The notes under the pieces were generated by a model. That model searched no databases and was not told where the DNA came from. It saw only the letters and a program-made list of their open reading frames with translations. Shown here in pieces: positions 16,690-23,501 of a DNA stretch of 64,000 nucleotides (position 1 is the first letter of the stretch; each line of letters starts with the position of its first letter). Origin of the DNA: Parabacteroides distasonis (GTDB taxonomy: Bacteria > Bacteroidota > Bacteroidia > Bacteroidales > Tannerellaceae); assembly GCA_015060925.1 (NCBI GenBank), contig SUXM01000008.1, positions 43,311-107,310 of the forward strand. Reading direction: 5' to 3'. The translations under genes and the position numbers were made by a program.

Positions 16690-16920
16690 TTATCTTAAAG
16701 GCCCTACCACATAAGCCACTTTTGCATCTGTTCTCGGACAATCCACATCTCCAAATCCATAACAATAATAGATACCATTATCGCCTTCACCTTGTGCCAA
16801 TGCTTCTACATTTTCCAATGTCAAATCTGAAAGTAACTTTCTATCCTCATAACCTTTCCCTATATTAAAAAGGATAGCTCCTACAACTAATAAAATCAAT
16901 AAAACAAGTTTCTTTTTCAT
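16690..16920 (-). CDS. NVEALA-family peptide, 76 aa, copy 1
   Basis: First gene of the leftward operon. The peptide has a hydrophobic helix (about 4-19), then 'LLSDLTLENVEALAQGEG' (29-46) holding the exact NVEALA signature, and a tail with two Cys (53, 61) that could form one disulfide. The protein is identical to the copy at 20166-20396. It should be exported or membrane-anchored through its N-terminal helix; whether it is processed is unknown. An operator-like box lies 67 nt upstream of its start, pointing to control by the winged-helix regulator (inference). Confidence 0.85.
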   Translation of the reverse strand: MKKKLVLLILLVVGAILFNIGKGYEDRKLLSDLTLENVEALAQGEGDNGIYYCYGFGDVDCPRTDAKVAYVVGPLR

Positions 16921-16986
16921 AATTTTTTACATTTAAAAATCTACACAAAAGTCTTATCAATCTCCCATATAAACGCTTTCACGCAC

Positions 16987-17016
16987 TAACAAAATCCACT
17001 AACAGACTAACAAAAT
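16987..17016. promoter_or_regulatory. Operator-like box, copy 2
   Basis: Same 30-bp block as at 12754-12783 with two mismatches, 67 nt upstream of the NVEALA start at 16920. Just to its right lies the 3' scar of a second regulator gene, so the box originally may have served divergent promoters: operon to the left, regulator to the right. Confidence 0.6.
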
Positions 17017-17027
17017 AAAAACAACCA

Positions 17028-17085
17028 GAAGACGACCCAAACATCAAACTTGAACTCCTCAACGAAGAGGTTTATCGGTTATCTT
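17028..17085 (+). pseudogene. 3' fragment of a deleted winged-helix regulator gene
   Basis: These 58 nt look identical to 13798-13855, the last codons of the intact regulator, except that the stop region differs. Nothing else of the regulator remains; the operator-like box lies only 11 nt upstream. The scar shows that a second regulator-operon unit once stood here and lost its regulator by deletion. Confidence 0.8.
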
Positions 17086-17176
17086 ATTTAAAATAATCAA
17101 TGCATATTTCTTTGTAAACTCTCTTATCCAATCGCCAAATAATTTTTACTTCCAGGTCTGTCGCAAAATATCTCAT
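17084..17176 (-). pseudogene. Short remnant ORF after propeller 2, copy 1
   Basis: A 30-codon frame starting MRYFATDLEVKIIW, preceded by the same GAGAGTGATT flank as the CTVC thioredoxin-like gene and lying at the same place after a propeller stop. Its ending, 'YKEICIDYFK', resembles the end of that gene ('YLKLVEKYFFK'). It lacks CxxC. It may be an internal deletion product of a thioredoxin-like gene or a tiny real gene. Confidence 0.45.
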
Positions 17177-17189
17177 AATCACTCTCTTT

Positions 17190-18398
17190 TTAAAACTCTT
17201 TGACTTTGATACGCAATAAAACCGGATTGTCATCCTCTTTTAAGGTCGTACACATCTTGACCAAATCCGGATATTTTGATTTAAACTCTGCACGGCGAGG
17301 TTCTGACAAGTTGGACATATACTTCCGATACCCCTCTATCAAATACGATGGTTCCACCTCCCACAAAATATCCCCATTATCACTGTTGTGAGGAAGCTTT
17401 TTTCGATTTATTGGTAAAATCATCCCTTTTAAATACAAATCATCTTCTATTTTACGAGTAGAGATGGACTTTCCTGTTTTTCGAGAATATAAAGTCAAAA
17501 AATGTTGATAAATTTTGTTTGTTGAATTTACATACATATAATGACCAGCCACACCAAATGAGTTTATAAAAAGATAATCATTTAATTTTGCTAACTTCTC
17601 ATCTATAACCTTATAATGGTCTGATAACTCAAACATATCCGGTATCGCTTTATCCCCATAATCGATATAGAACAAAGGCTTTACCTTTTCATCTTCTATT
17701 TGAAAAATTGTATCACTAAATGGATGATTAAAATAATAGATATTATTCCAGGATTCCAAACCTCTCCAATGTATACGGAAATCATTGATTCTTGCTTCTG
17801 ATTCATTTCGTTGAAAAAAACGTTTTTCTACTTTTCCATCATCATTCATTTTAAACAAAAAATTCAAATCATTTGACCTTGTTCTAAAAACAAAAGCAAA
17901 AAAAGTCGTATCATTAATAGGAATAAACTCTTTTACCTGACTTTTAAGTTCTATTTTACTTTCTTTTATAAATTGCCCCAACTTATCATAGCTTATAAAT
18001 TTAAAATAAGAGATCACATTTATTCGTTCTTTTGTCAAAAGAAAATCTTCAAAATCATTATACTCTCCAGGCCCATTTCCCCTTTTATTTAATCCCCACA
18101 AAAACTTTCCTTTCTTATCAAACACAAATAAATTGGCATTTTGCATTCCTCGGGTTACCCGTATATAATACTTTTCATCATCATAAATAATACGTTGTAT
18201 CTCCCCTATCAAATTCTCATCCGTTGTTTCCAATGGGATAAACTCTATCGTATCCACAAATTGGGAGAATTTCAGCTTATCCACCAAACTGGACTCAAAG
18301 TCGATTGTAATTAAATCTTTATTTCGCAAAGAATCGGTTTGTTCCTTTTTACAAGCAAACAGAATCAACCCTATAAGTAAAAAAATAGTTTTTTTCAT
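17190..18398 (-). CDS. 6-bladed beta-propeller lipoprotein, paralogue 2
   Basis: A 402-aa predicted lipoprotein with the signal MKKTIFLLIGLILFAC (Cys16) and propeller repeats such as 'KRGNGPGEYNDFEDFLL' and 'LFVFDKKGKFLWGLN'. The N-terminal about 65 and C-terminal about 65 residues are close to identical with paralogues 1 and 3; the central part is closer to paralogue 3 than to 1. It is the last propeller of the second operon. Its ATG at 18398 overlaps the stop of a 31-codon remnant ORF (TGA within ATGA), which suggests translational coupling. Role unknown; surface or periplasmic binding protein is a reasonable guess. Confidence 0.8.
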   Translation of the reverse strand: MKKTIFLLIGLILFACKKEQTDSLRNKDLITIDFESSLVDKLKFSQFVDTIEFIPLETTDENLIGEIQRIIYDDEKYYIRVTRGMQNANLFVFDKKGKFLWGLNKRGNGPGEYNDFEDFLLTKERINVISYFKFISYDKLGQFIKESKIELKSQVKEFIPINDTTFFAFVFRTRSNDLNFLFKMNDDGKVEKRFFQRNESEARINDFRIHWRGLESWNNIYYFNHPFSDTIFQIEDEKVKPLFYIDYGDKAIPDMFELSDHYKVIDEKLAKLNDYLFINSFGVAGHYMYVNSTNKIYQHFLTLYSRKTGKSISTRKIEDDLYLKGMILPINRKKLPHNSDNGDILWEVEPSYLIEGYRKYMSNLSEPRRAEFKSKYPDLVKMCTTLKEDDNPVLLRIKVKEF

Positions 18399-18490
18399 TT
18401 TAAGATAAAATCAATGCATATTTCTTTGTAAACTCTCTTATCCAATCGCCAAATAATTTTTACTTCCAGGTCTGTCGAAAAATATCTCAT
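18395..18490 (-). pseudogene. Short remnant ORF between propellers 3 and 2
   Basis: A 31-codon frame starting MRYFSTDLEVKIIW, almost the same as the one at 17084-17176, with the same GAGAGTGATT flank after a propeller stop. Its stop overlaps the next propeller start by four bases. It probably marks where a thioredoxin-like gene stood in an ancestral unit, now reduced; expression is unproven. Confidence 0.45.
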
Positions 18491-18503
18491 AATCACTCTC
18501 TTT

Positions 18504-19715
18504 TTAAAACTCTTTGACTTTGATACGTAATAAAACCGGATTGTCATCCTCTTTTAAGGTCGTACACATCTTGACTAAATCCGGATATTTTGATTTAAAC
18601 TCTGCACGGCGAGGTTCTGACAAGTTGGACATATACTTTCGATACCCCTCTATCAAATACGATGGTTCCACCTCCCACAAAATATCCCCATTATCACTAT
18701 TATGAGGCATTTTCTTTATTGTTATAGGTAAAATCATCCCTTTTAAAAATATATCATCTTCTATTTTACGAGTAGAGATAGACTTTCCTGTTTTTCGGGA
18801 ATATAAAGTCAAAAATGACTGATATACTTTATTGATTGAACAAGCATATATATAATGATCTGCTATCCCAAAGGAGTTAATATAAAAATAATCGTCTAAT
18901 CTAGATAACTTTTCATTAATGATATTATAAGGATCTGATAATTCTAAAAGATTTTCTGGAATAGACTTATCACCATAGTTTACATAAAACATTGGTCGTA
19001 CATTTTCTTCTTGTATTTGAAAAATTGTATCACTAAATGGATGATTTAAGTAATAGATATTATTCCATAAATCAAGACCTTTCCCATGTATCCGATAATC
19101 GTTAGCTCTTGCTTCTGACTCATTTCGTTGAAAAAAACGTTTTTCCACTTTTCCATCACCTTTCATTCTAAACAAAAAATTCAAATCATTTGACCTTGTT
19201 CCAAAAATCAAAGCAAGGAAAGTCGTATCATTAATAGGTACGAATTCTTTCACTTGGTTTTCAAGTTCTATTTTACTCTCTTTTATAAATTCTCCCTGTT
19301 TATCATAACTTATAAACTTAAAAAAGGAAATTACATGAATCTGATTTTCAGTAATGGAAAAATCAACAAAATCATTGTATTCACCGGGGCCGTTTCCTCT
19401 TTTATTTAATCCCCACAAATATTTTCCTTTCTTATCAAACACAAATAAATTGGCATTTTGTATACTACGAGTAGTTCTAATATAATATTTTTCATCATCA
19501 TAAATAATACGCCTTACCTCTGCAATCAAATTTCTATCCGTAGTTTCCAATGGGATAAACTCTATCGTATCCACAAATTGGGAGAATTTCAGCTTATCCA
19601 CCAAACTGGACTCAAAATCGATTGTAATTAAATCTTTATTTCGCAAAGAATCGGTTTGTTCCTTTTTACAAGCAAACAGAATCAACCCAATAAGTAAAAA
19701 AATAGATTTTTTCAT
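18504..19715 (-). CDS. 6-bladed beta-propeller lipoprotein, paralogue 3
   Basis: A 403-aa predicted lipoprotein, signal MKKSIFLLIGLILFAC with Cys16. Propeller-type segments include 'LFVFDKKGKYLWGLNKRGNG' and the shared C-terminus 'NSDNGDILWEVEPSYLIEGY'. The first about 170 nt of the gene belong to the 956-nt duplication shared with paralogue 1, whereas the middle resembles paralogue 2. This mosaic pattern points to recombination between units. It follows two NVEALA genes and the hairpin at 19734-19774, repeating the gene order of the first operon. Confidence 0.8.
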   Translation of the reverse strand: MKKSIFLLIGLILFACKKEQTDSLRNKDLITIDFESSLVDKLKFSQFVDTIEFIPLETTDRNLIAEVRRIIYDDEKYYIRTTRSIQNANLFVFDKKGKYLWGLNKRGNGPGEYNDFVDFSITENQIHVISFFKFISYDKQGEFIKESKIELENQVKEFVPINDTTFLALIFGTRSNDLNFLFRMKGDGKVEKRFFQRNESEARANDYRIHGKGLDLWNNIYYLNHPFSDTIFQIQEENVRPMFYVNYGDKSIPENLLELSDPYNIINEKLSRLDDYFYINSFGIADHYIYACSINKVYQSFLTLYSRKTGKSISTRKIEDDIFLKGMILPITIKKMPHNSDNGDILWEVEPSYLIEGYRKYMSNLSEPRRAEFKSKYPDLVKMCTTLKEDDNPVLLRIKVKEF

Positions 19716-19733
19716 TTTAAGTATAGAATTTAT

Positions 19734-19774
19734 AAAGACAGTCTATGCCCAATTATTGAGCATAGACTGTCTTT
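19734..19774 (-). terminator. Intercistronic hairpin between NVEALA and propeller genes, copy 2
   Basis: AAAGACAGTCTATGC pairs perfectly with GCATAGACTGTCTTT (15 bp). Compared with copy 1 one internal pair changed from A-T to C-G on both arms, and two mismatches are repaired. This supports an RNA structure under selection. Confidence 0.65.
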
Positions 19775-19784
19775 AAGTTAAAAA

Positions 19785-20045
19785 TCAACAAGGAACTTGT
19801 TCTTGAACATGACAAACCACATTTCCACCAACCAATACACAAGTAGAACAATTATTTGAAACAACCATTTCAAAACCTTGACAAATCATACAATGGGAAG
19901 TTTCTCCACTTGCCAACGCCTCCATATTTTCTAAAGTCAAATCAGACAAATCTACTTCATTTCTACTTTGATACACATTCCAACCGGCTGTTAAAGCCAT
20001 CATGATGACACTCAATGCAACTCCTATTCTTTTCTTTGTTTTCAT
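19785..20045 (-). CDS. NVEALA-family peptide, 86 aa, Cys-rich, copy 2
   Basis: Same architecture as the peptide at 16309: hydrophobic N-terminal helix, 'LSDLTLENMEALASGE', and a tail with six Cys at 52, 55, 66, 69, 78 and 86. The two proteins differ at residues 61-64 (VVSN here, RYQG in copy 1), plus G65N and I68T, while surrounding DNA is almost unchanged. All six Cys are kept. The clustered differences between Cys66-Cys69 and the preceding pair suggest a variable loop of specificity. Function unknown; probably exported. Confidence 0.85.
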   Translation of the reverse strand: MKTKKRIGVALSVIMMALTAGWNVYQSRNEVDLSDLTLENMEALASGETSHCMICQGFEMVVSNNCSTCVLVGGNVVCHVQEQVPC

Positions 20046-20165
20046 ATCTATTCTTTTTAATTTGTTTTTTATAATTCATAATCAACAACTACATCTGTTT
20101 TTCATAAACTTATCTACTTCCTTTCTTAGTTCCACCTCCTCCCCTTTTATCTTTTAATTTCTTTT

Positions 20166-20396
20166 TTATCTTAAAGGCCCTACCACATAAGCCACTTTTG
20201 CATCTGTTCTCGGACAATCCACATCTCCAAATCCATAACAATAATAGATACCATTATCGCCTTCACCTTGTGCCAATGCTTCTACATTTTCCAATGTCAA
20301 ATCTGAAAGTAACTTTCTATCCTCATAACCTTTCCCTATATTAAAAAGGATAGCTCCTACAACTAATAAAATCAATAAAACAAGTTTCTTTTTCAT
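20166..20396 (-). CDS. NVEALA-family peptide, 76 aa, copy 2
   Basis: Protein identical to the one at 16690-16920: hydrophobic helix, 'LSDLTLENVEALAQGEG', two Cys in the tail. It is the first gene of the second operon, with the third operator-like box 67 nt upstream. Identity with copy 1, in contrast to the changed loop in the 86-aa partners, suggests this peptide is constrained or recently homogenised. Confidence 0.85.
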   Translation of the reverse strand: MKKKLVLLILLVVGAILFNIGKGYEDRKLLSDLTLENVEALAQGEGDNGIYYCYGFGDVDCPRTDAKVAYVVGPLR

Positions 20397-20462
20397 AATT
20401 TTTTACATTTAAAAATCTACACAAAAGTCTTATCAATCTCCCATATAAACGCTTTCACGCAC

Positions 20463-20492
20463 TAACAAAATCCACTAACAGACTAACAAAAT
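20463..20492. promoter_or_regulatory. Operator-like box, copy 3
   Basis: Identical to the box at 16987-17016, 67 nt upstream of the NVEALA start at 20396. No regulator remnant follows; an 8-bp inverted repeat (ATGAAGAA/TTCTTCAT, 20491-20509) abuts it, and the sulfatase gene starts to the right. Confidence 0.6.
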
Positions 20493-20522
20493 GAAGAAGA
20501 ATTCTTCATAATTCCAATATGA

Positions 20523-20561
20523 AATTACCTCGGACTTATTTTCAATTACCTCGGAGGTAAT
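20523..20561. repeat. Intergenic 21-bp-period repeat, two units
   Basis: AATTACCTCGGA occurs at 20523-20534 and again exactly 21 nt later at 20544-20555. The second unit is part of a 17-bp perfect palindrome, ATTACCTCGGAGGTAAT. Related four-unit array at 62327-62401. Confidence 0.65.
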
Positions 20562-20627
20562 CTCCACTTTCCCGGCGACTAATTTCTATTTACTTTTATA
20601 TAGGTTTTCCATTATAAAAAGTTTCAT

Positions 20628-20635
20628 TATTTTTG
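20628..20635 (+). promoter_or_regulatory. -7 box for the sulfatase operon
   Basis: TATTTTTG matches TAnnTTTG, 29 nt before the sulfatase ATG. A TTTT about 19 nt upstream (20605-20608) is a possible degenerate -33 element. Confidence 0.55.
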
Positions 20636-20664
20636 TGCCATAACAATCTAAAATAGATAACGAT

Positions 20665-22299
20665 ATGCTCCATAGTCCGAGACTCATTATACAAAAAGTA
20701 ACACGGTTAATGCCAACAGCATTAATCTTAACAAGTTGTTCTGATACTTCTGACATCCTATTGGTAACTCCGGAAGTCAACGCTGACGGAAATTATAACA
20801 TCGTATTTATTACAGTAGATCAAGAGGCTTATATGGAATCTTATCCGCAAGGAAGCGACTATGCCGCACGTGAACGCCTTCGCCAGATAGGTACCACTTT
20901 TGAAAAACATTATGCCTGCTCAAATGTATCGACCTCTTCCCGTTCTGTAATTTACACCGGCCGTCACGTTACAGAAACACACATGATGGATAATACGAAT
21001 CTAACCTGTCAACCCAACATGAGTAAAGATTTAAAGACTGTAGGGGATATGATGCGTGAAGCTGGTTATTATACAGCATATAAAGGGAAATGGCACATCT
21101 CCGAAGGAGATAAATCACTCGAAGAATATGGCTTTTCGGACTGGACAGAAGGTGATATGTATGGTTCTCCATTAGAAGGATTCCATGAAGATGAAACGAT
21201 AGCAAAAAATGCGTGTAACTGGTTATCAACCAAAGGAAAAGAATTAAATACAAATGGAAAATCATTCTTTTTGGCTGTCAATTTCATCAATCCGCATGAT
21301 ATCATGTATTACAACGAGGAAAAATCCGGAACTTTTGGTCAAGCAACTACAGCTCCTAACACTCCGGTATATCAAAAAACCTACCCGACACCGGTTCCGG
21401 CCACTTGGAATGAGCCCCTCAACAAAGAAGGACGTCCGAGCGTTCATAAGGAATATCATGACTCCTGGGAAAAAGCAACAGGACCTAATCCTTCTTCAGA
21501 AAGTAAATGGAAATCTTTCCGTGATTATTACTTTAATTGCATTCAAGATTGTGATAACCAAGTAAAACTATTACTTGATCACTTGAATAGTAATGATTTG
21601 ATGAAGAATACCATCATCATCTTTACATCTGACCATGGAGAGCTATTGGGTGAACATGGATTAAAAGGGAAAGCCGGAAACATCTATGAAAATAATATCC
21701 ATGTGCCCCTTATAGTTTATCACCCTGAATATCCGGGTGGTCGTACCTGTGAACATGTTACCTCTCATTTGGATTTAGCTCCTACCTTTATTGACATAGC
21801 TACAGATAACGAAGCAGAGATGGAACAAATTAAAGAGGGAATCCATGGATACAGTCTTTTGCCAGCAGTAGAAAATCCTACGAAAGATGTACGTAACGGT
21901 CAAGGTGCCCTATTTGTTTACGACATGATTTCCATGATGGATGCAGATATGTCTGTAACCCCAGTTTCTGAATCAATCGTCGACATACGTGTTGATTTGG
22001 AGAAAAAAGGATATCTACGTGGAATCATCACCAAAGATTACAAATTTGCACGTTACTTCTCTCCTATTCATTTTAATACACCAACAGATATTGATGCATT
22101 ATATGCACAAAATGAGGTAGAACTTTATCGTATGGAAACAGACGAAACTGAAAACTTAGCTTGGCCTAAAGGTAATAATAAAGAATTGGTTGAAGAATAC
22201 AACGGCAGATTGAATAACCTTATCCAACGCGAGATTGGTGTTGATGACGGCCGTGAGACTGCTTTTTTTAATGAAGGAATCATGAAATATGCCAGATAA
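20665..22299 (+). CDS. Sulfatase, lipoprotein, serine-type active site
   Basis: A 544-aa arylsulfatase-superfamily (S1) enzyme that should hydrolyse a sulfate ester, likely on a host or dietary glycan. The signal ends with 'LILTSC' (lipid Cys25). The formylglycine site is S89-T-S-S-R93, with T98-G-R100 at the canonical spacing; Ser replaces Cys and Ser also replaces the usual Pro/Ala at position three. Metal-site motifs 'ITVDQEAY' and 'TSDHGELLGEHG' are present, although the usual first DD pair reads DQ. The gene overlaps the radical-SAM maturase by 11 nt, so activation by that enzyme is likely. Substrate not deducible. Confidence 0.88.
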   Translation: MLHSPRLIIQKVTRLMPTALILTSCSDTSDILLVTPEVNADGNYNIVFITVDQEAYMESYPQGSDYAARERLRQIGTTFEKHYACSNVSTSSRSVIYTGRHVTETHMMDNTNLTCQPNMSKDLKTVGDMMREAGYYTAYKGKWHISEGDKSLEEYGFSDWTEGDMYGSPLEGFHEDETIAKNACNWLSTKGKELNTNGKSFFLAVNFINPHDIMYYNEEKSGTFGQATTAPNTPVYQKTYPTPVPATWNEPLNKEGRPSVHKEYHDSWEKATGPNPSSESKWKSFRDYYFNCIQDCDNQVKLLLDHLNSNDLMKNTIIIFTSDHGELLGEHGLKGKAGNIYENNIHVPLIVYHPEYPGGRTCEHVTSHLDLAPTFIDIATDNEAEMEQIKEGIHGYSLLPAVENPTKDVRNGQGALFVYDMISMMDADMSVTPVSESIVDIRVDLEKKGYLRGIITKDYKFARYFSPIHFNTPTDIDALYAQNEVELYRMETDETENLAWPKGNNKELVEEYNGRLNNLIQREIGVDDGRETAFFNEGIMKYAR

Positions 22300-23443
22300 A
22301 CATCGCCATTTTGCAATAGTAGTAAAACCGGTAGGATCTGCCTGCAACCTACGTTGTCACTATTGCTATTATTTGGATAAGCAAATCAACTATTCTACAA
22401 AGATTATGAGTGACGACTTGCTGGAAGCCTATATCCGGCAAGTTATTAGGATACATGGTTCAGAAGCAGAAATCGAATTTGCATGGCATGGTGGAGAACC
22501 GACAATTGCTGGTATAGCTTTTTTCCAAAAGGCGATACAACTACAAGCCAAATATGCTTCTAATCGAAAAGTTCTTAACACACTACAAACTAACGGAACA
22601 TTACTCAATAAGGATTGGTGTCGTTTTTTCACAGATAACGATTTCCGAATCGGAATCAGTATTGATGGTCCTCAAGCACTACACGATACATATAGAAAAG
22701 ATCATTCCGGTCAAGGAACTTTTCACAAAGTCATACGAGCAATTGAGTTACTGCAAAAACATCAAACATCCTACAACACTCTCACAACTGTAAATGCAGC
22801 CAATGCGTCAAAAGGGACAGAGGTCTATCATTTTATCCGTTCCATTTCAGACTATATGCAATTTTTACCAGTTGTGGAATGTGCAGATAAAACTCATAAC
22901 ATAGCCCTTCCTCCGGGGCTTTATTCACCAAATGTGACTAAACCACGCCAAATGGCTCCATTCAATGTACCGGCAGAAGCATACGGCCATTTCCTTTGTG
23001 AAGTGTTAGACGCATGGGAACAACAAGATATCGGAAAAAAATTCGTCCAAATCATTGAAGCCTCTATCGGTAACTTAACTCGCAGACCTGCCGGACTTTG
23101 TGTACATGAAGCAGTTTGCGGACATTGTGCTGCCATTGAACAAAATGGAGATGTTTATCGATGTGATCGCTATGTATTTGATGAATACCGAATGGGGAAT
23201 ATCCAAGAAAACAACTTAGACAAATTAATGGAAAGTAATCGAGCTTTTGGAAAATACAAATTAGAAAGTTTGCCTTCCAAATGCTTGCATTGTGATGTGG
23301 TAGAGTTATGTTGGGGCGGATGTCCCAAAGACAGACTCCTTGAAAAGCTAACTCTCTATGGAATCGAAAGACGTAATTATCTTTGTTCTGGTTATCAAAT
23401 CTTTTTCAGACATCTAAAAAATTCAAGAATTAGAAACATCTAA
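22289..23443 (+). CDS. Anaerobic sulfatase-maturating enzyme (radical SAM/SPASM)
   Basis: Converts the active-site Ser or Cys of sulfatases to formylglycine without oxygen. The 384-aa protein has the radical SAM motif CNLRCHYC (Cys19, 23, 26) within 'VKPVGSACNLRCHYCYYLDK' and a SPASM domain with further Cys clusters: 'CVHEAVCGHC', 'GDVYRCDRYVFDEY', 'LPSKCLHCDVVELCWGGCPK', which would hold two more Fe-S clusters. It starts inside the end of the sulfatase gene, a strong sign of translational coupling and of that sulfatase being a substrate. Cytoplasmic. Confidence 0.93.
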   Translation: MPDKHRHFAIVVKPVGSACNLRCHYCYYLDKQINYSTKIMSDDLLEAYIRQVIRIHGSEAEIEFAWHGGEPTIAGIAFFQKAIQLQAKYASNRKVLNTLQTNGTLLNKDWCRFFTDNDFRIGISIDGPQALHDTYRKDHSGQGTFHKVIRAIELLQKHQTSYNTLTTVNAANASKGTEVYHFIRSISDYMQFLPVVECADKTHNIALPPGLYSPNVTKPRQMAPFNVPAEAYGHFLCEVLDAWEQQDIGKKFVQIIEASIGNLTRRPAGLCVHEAVCGHCAAIEQNGDVYRCDRYVFDEYRMGNIQENNLDKLMESNRAFGKYKLESLPSKCLHCDVVELCWGGCPKDRLLEKLTLYGIERRNYLCSGYQIFFRHLKNSRIRNI

Positions 23444-23464
23444 AAAATTATTAAACATTTTCAT

Positions 23465-23472
23465 TATTTTTG
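23465..23472 (+). promoter_or_regulatory. -7 box for namZ
   Basis: TATTTTTG, 29 nt before the namZ ATG, matches TAnnTTTG. The local context TTCATTATTTTTGTG resembles the sulfatase promoter at 20628. Confidence 0.5.
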
Positions 23473-23501
23473 TGGCGAACTATTATTTAAAACAATCATA
23501 G

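Larger units (their letters stand above)
16061..17016. repeat. Segmental duplication, copy 1
   Basis: This block, from the first codons of a propeller gene through two NVEALA genes to the operator-like box, recurs at 19537-20492 with a constant 3476-nt offset and no length change. Differences are few, apart from a 12-nt block at 16379-16390 and changes inside the hairpin at 16258-16298. Confidence 0.85.
19537..20492. repeat. Segmental duplication, copy 2
   Basis: Second copy of the block at 16061-17016 (constant offset 3476 nt). It includes the start of paralogue 3, the hairpin, both NVEALA genes and the operator-like box. The variable 12-nt block lies at 19855-19866. Confidence 0.85.

Noticed and set aside
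15044..18705. Identical 63-codon plus-strand frames at 15044, 17200 and 18514
   Set aside because: They are antisense shadows of the conserved C-terminal end of the three propeller genes; identity reflects the paralogy of the real genes.
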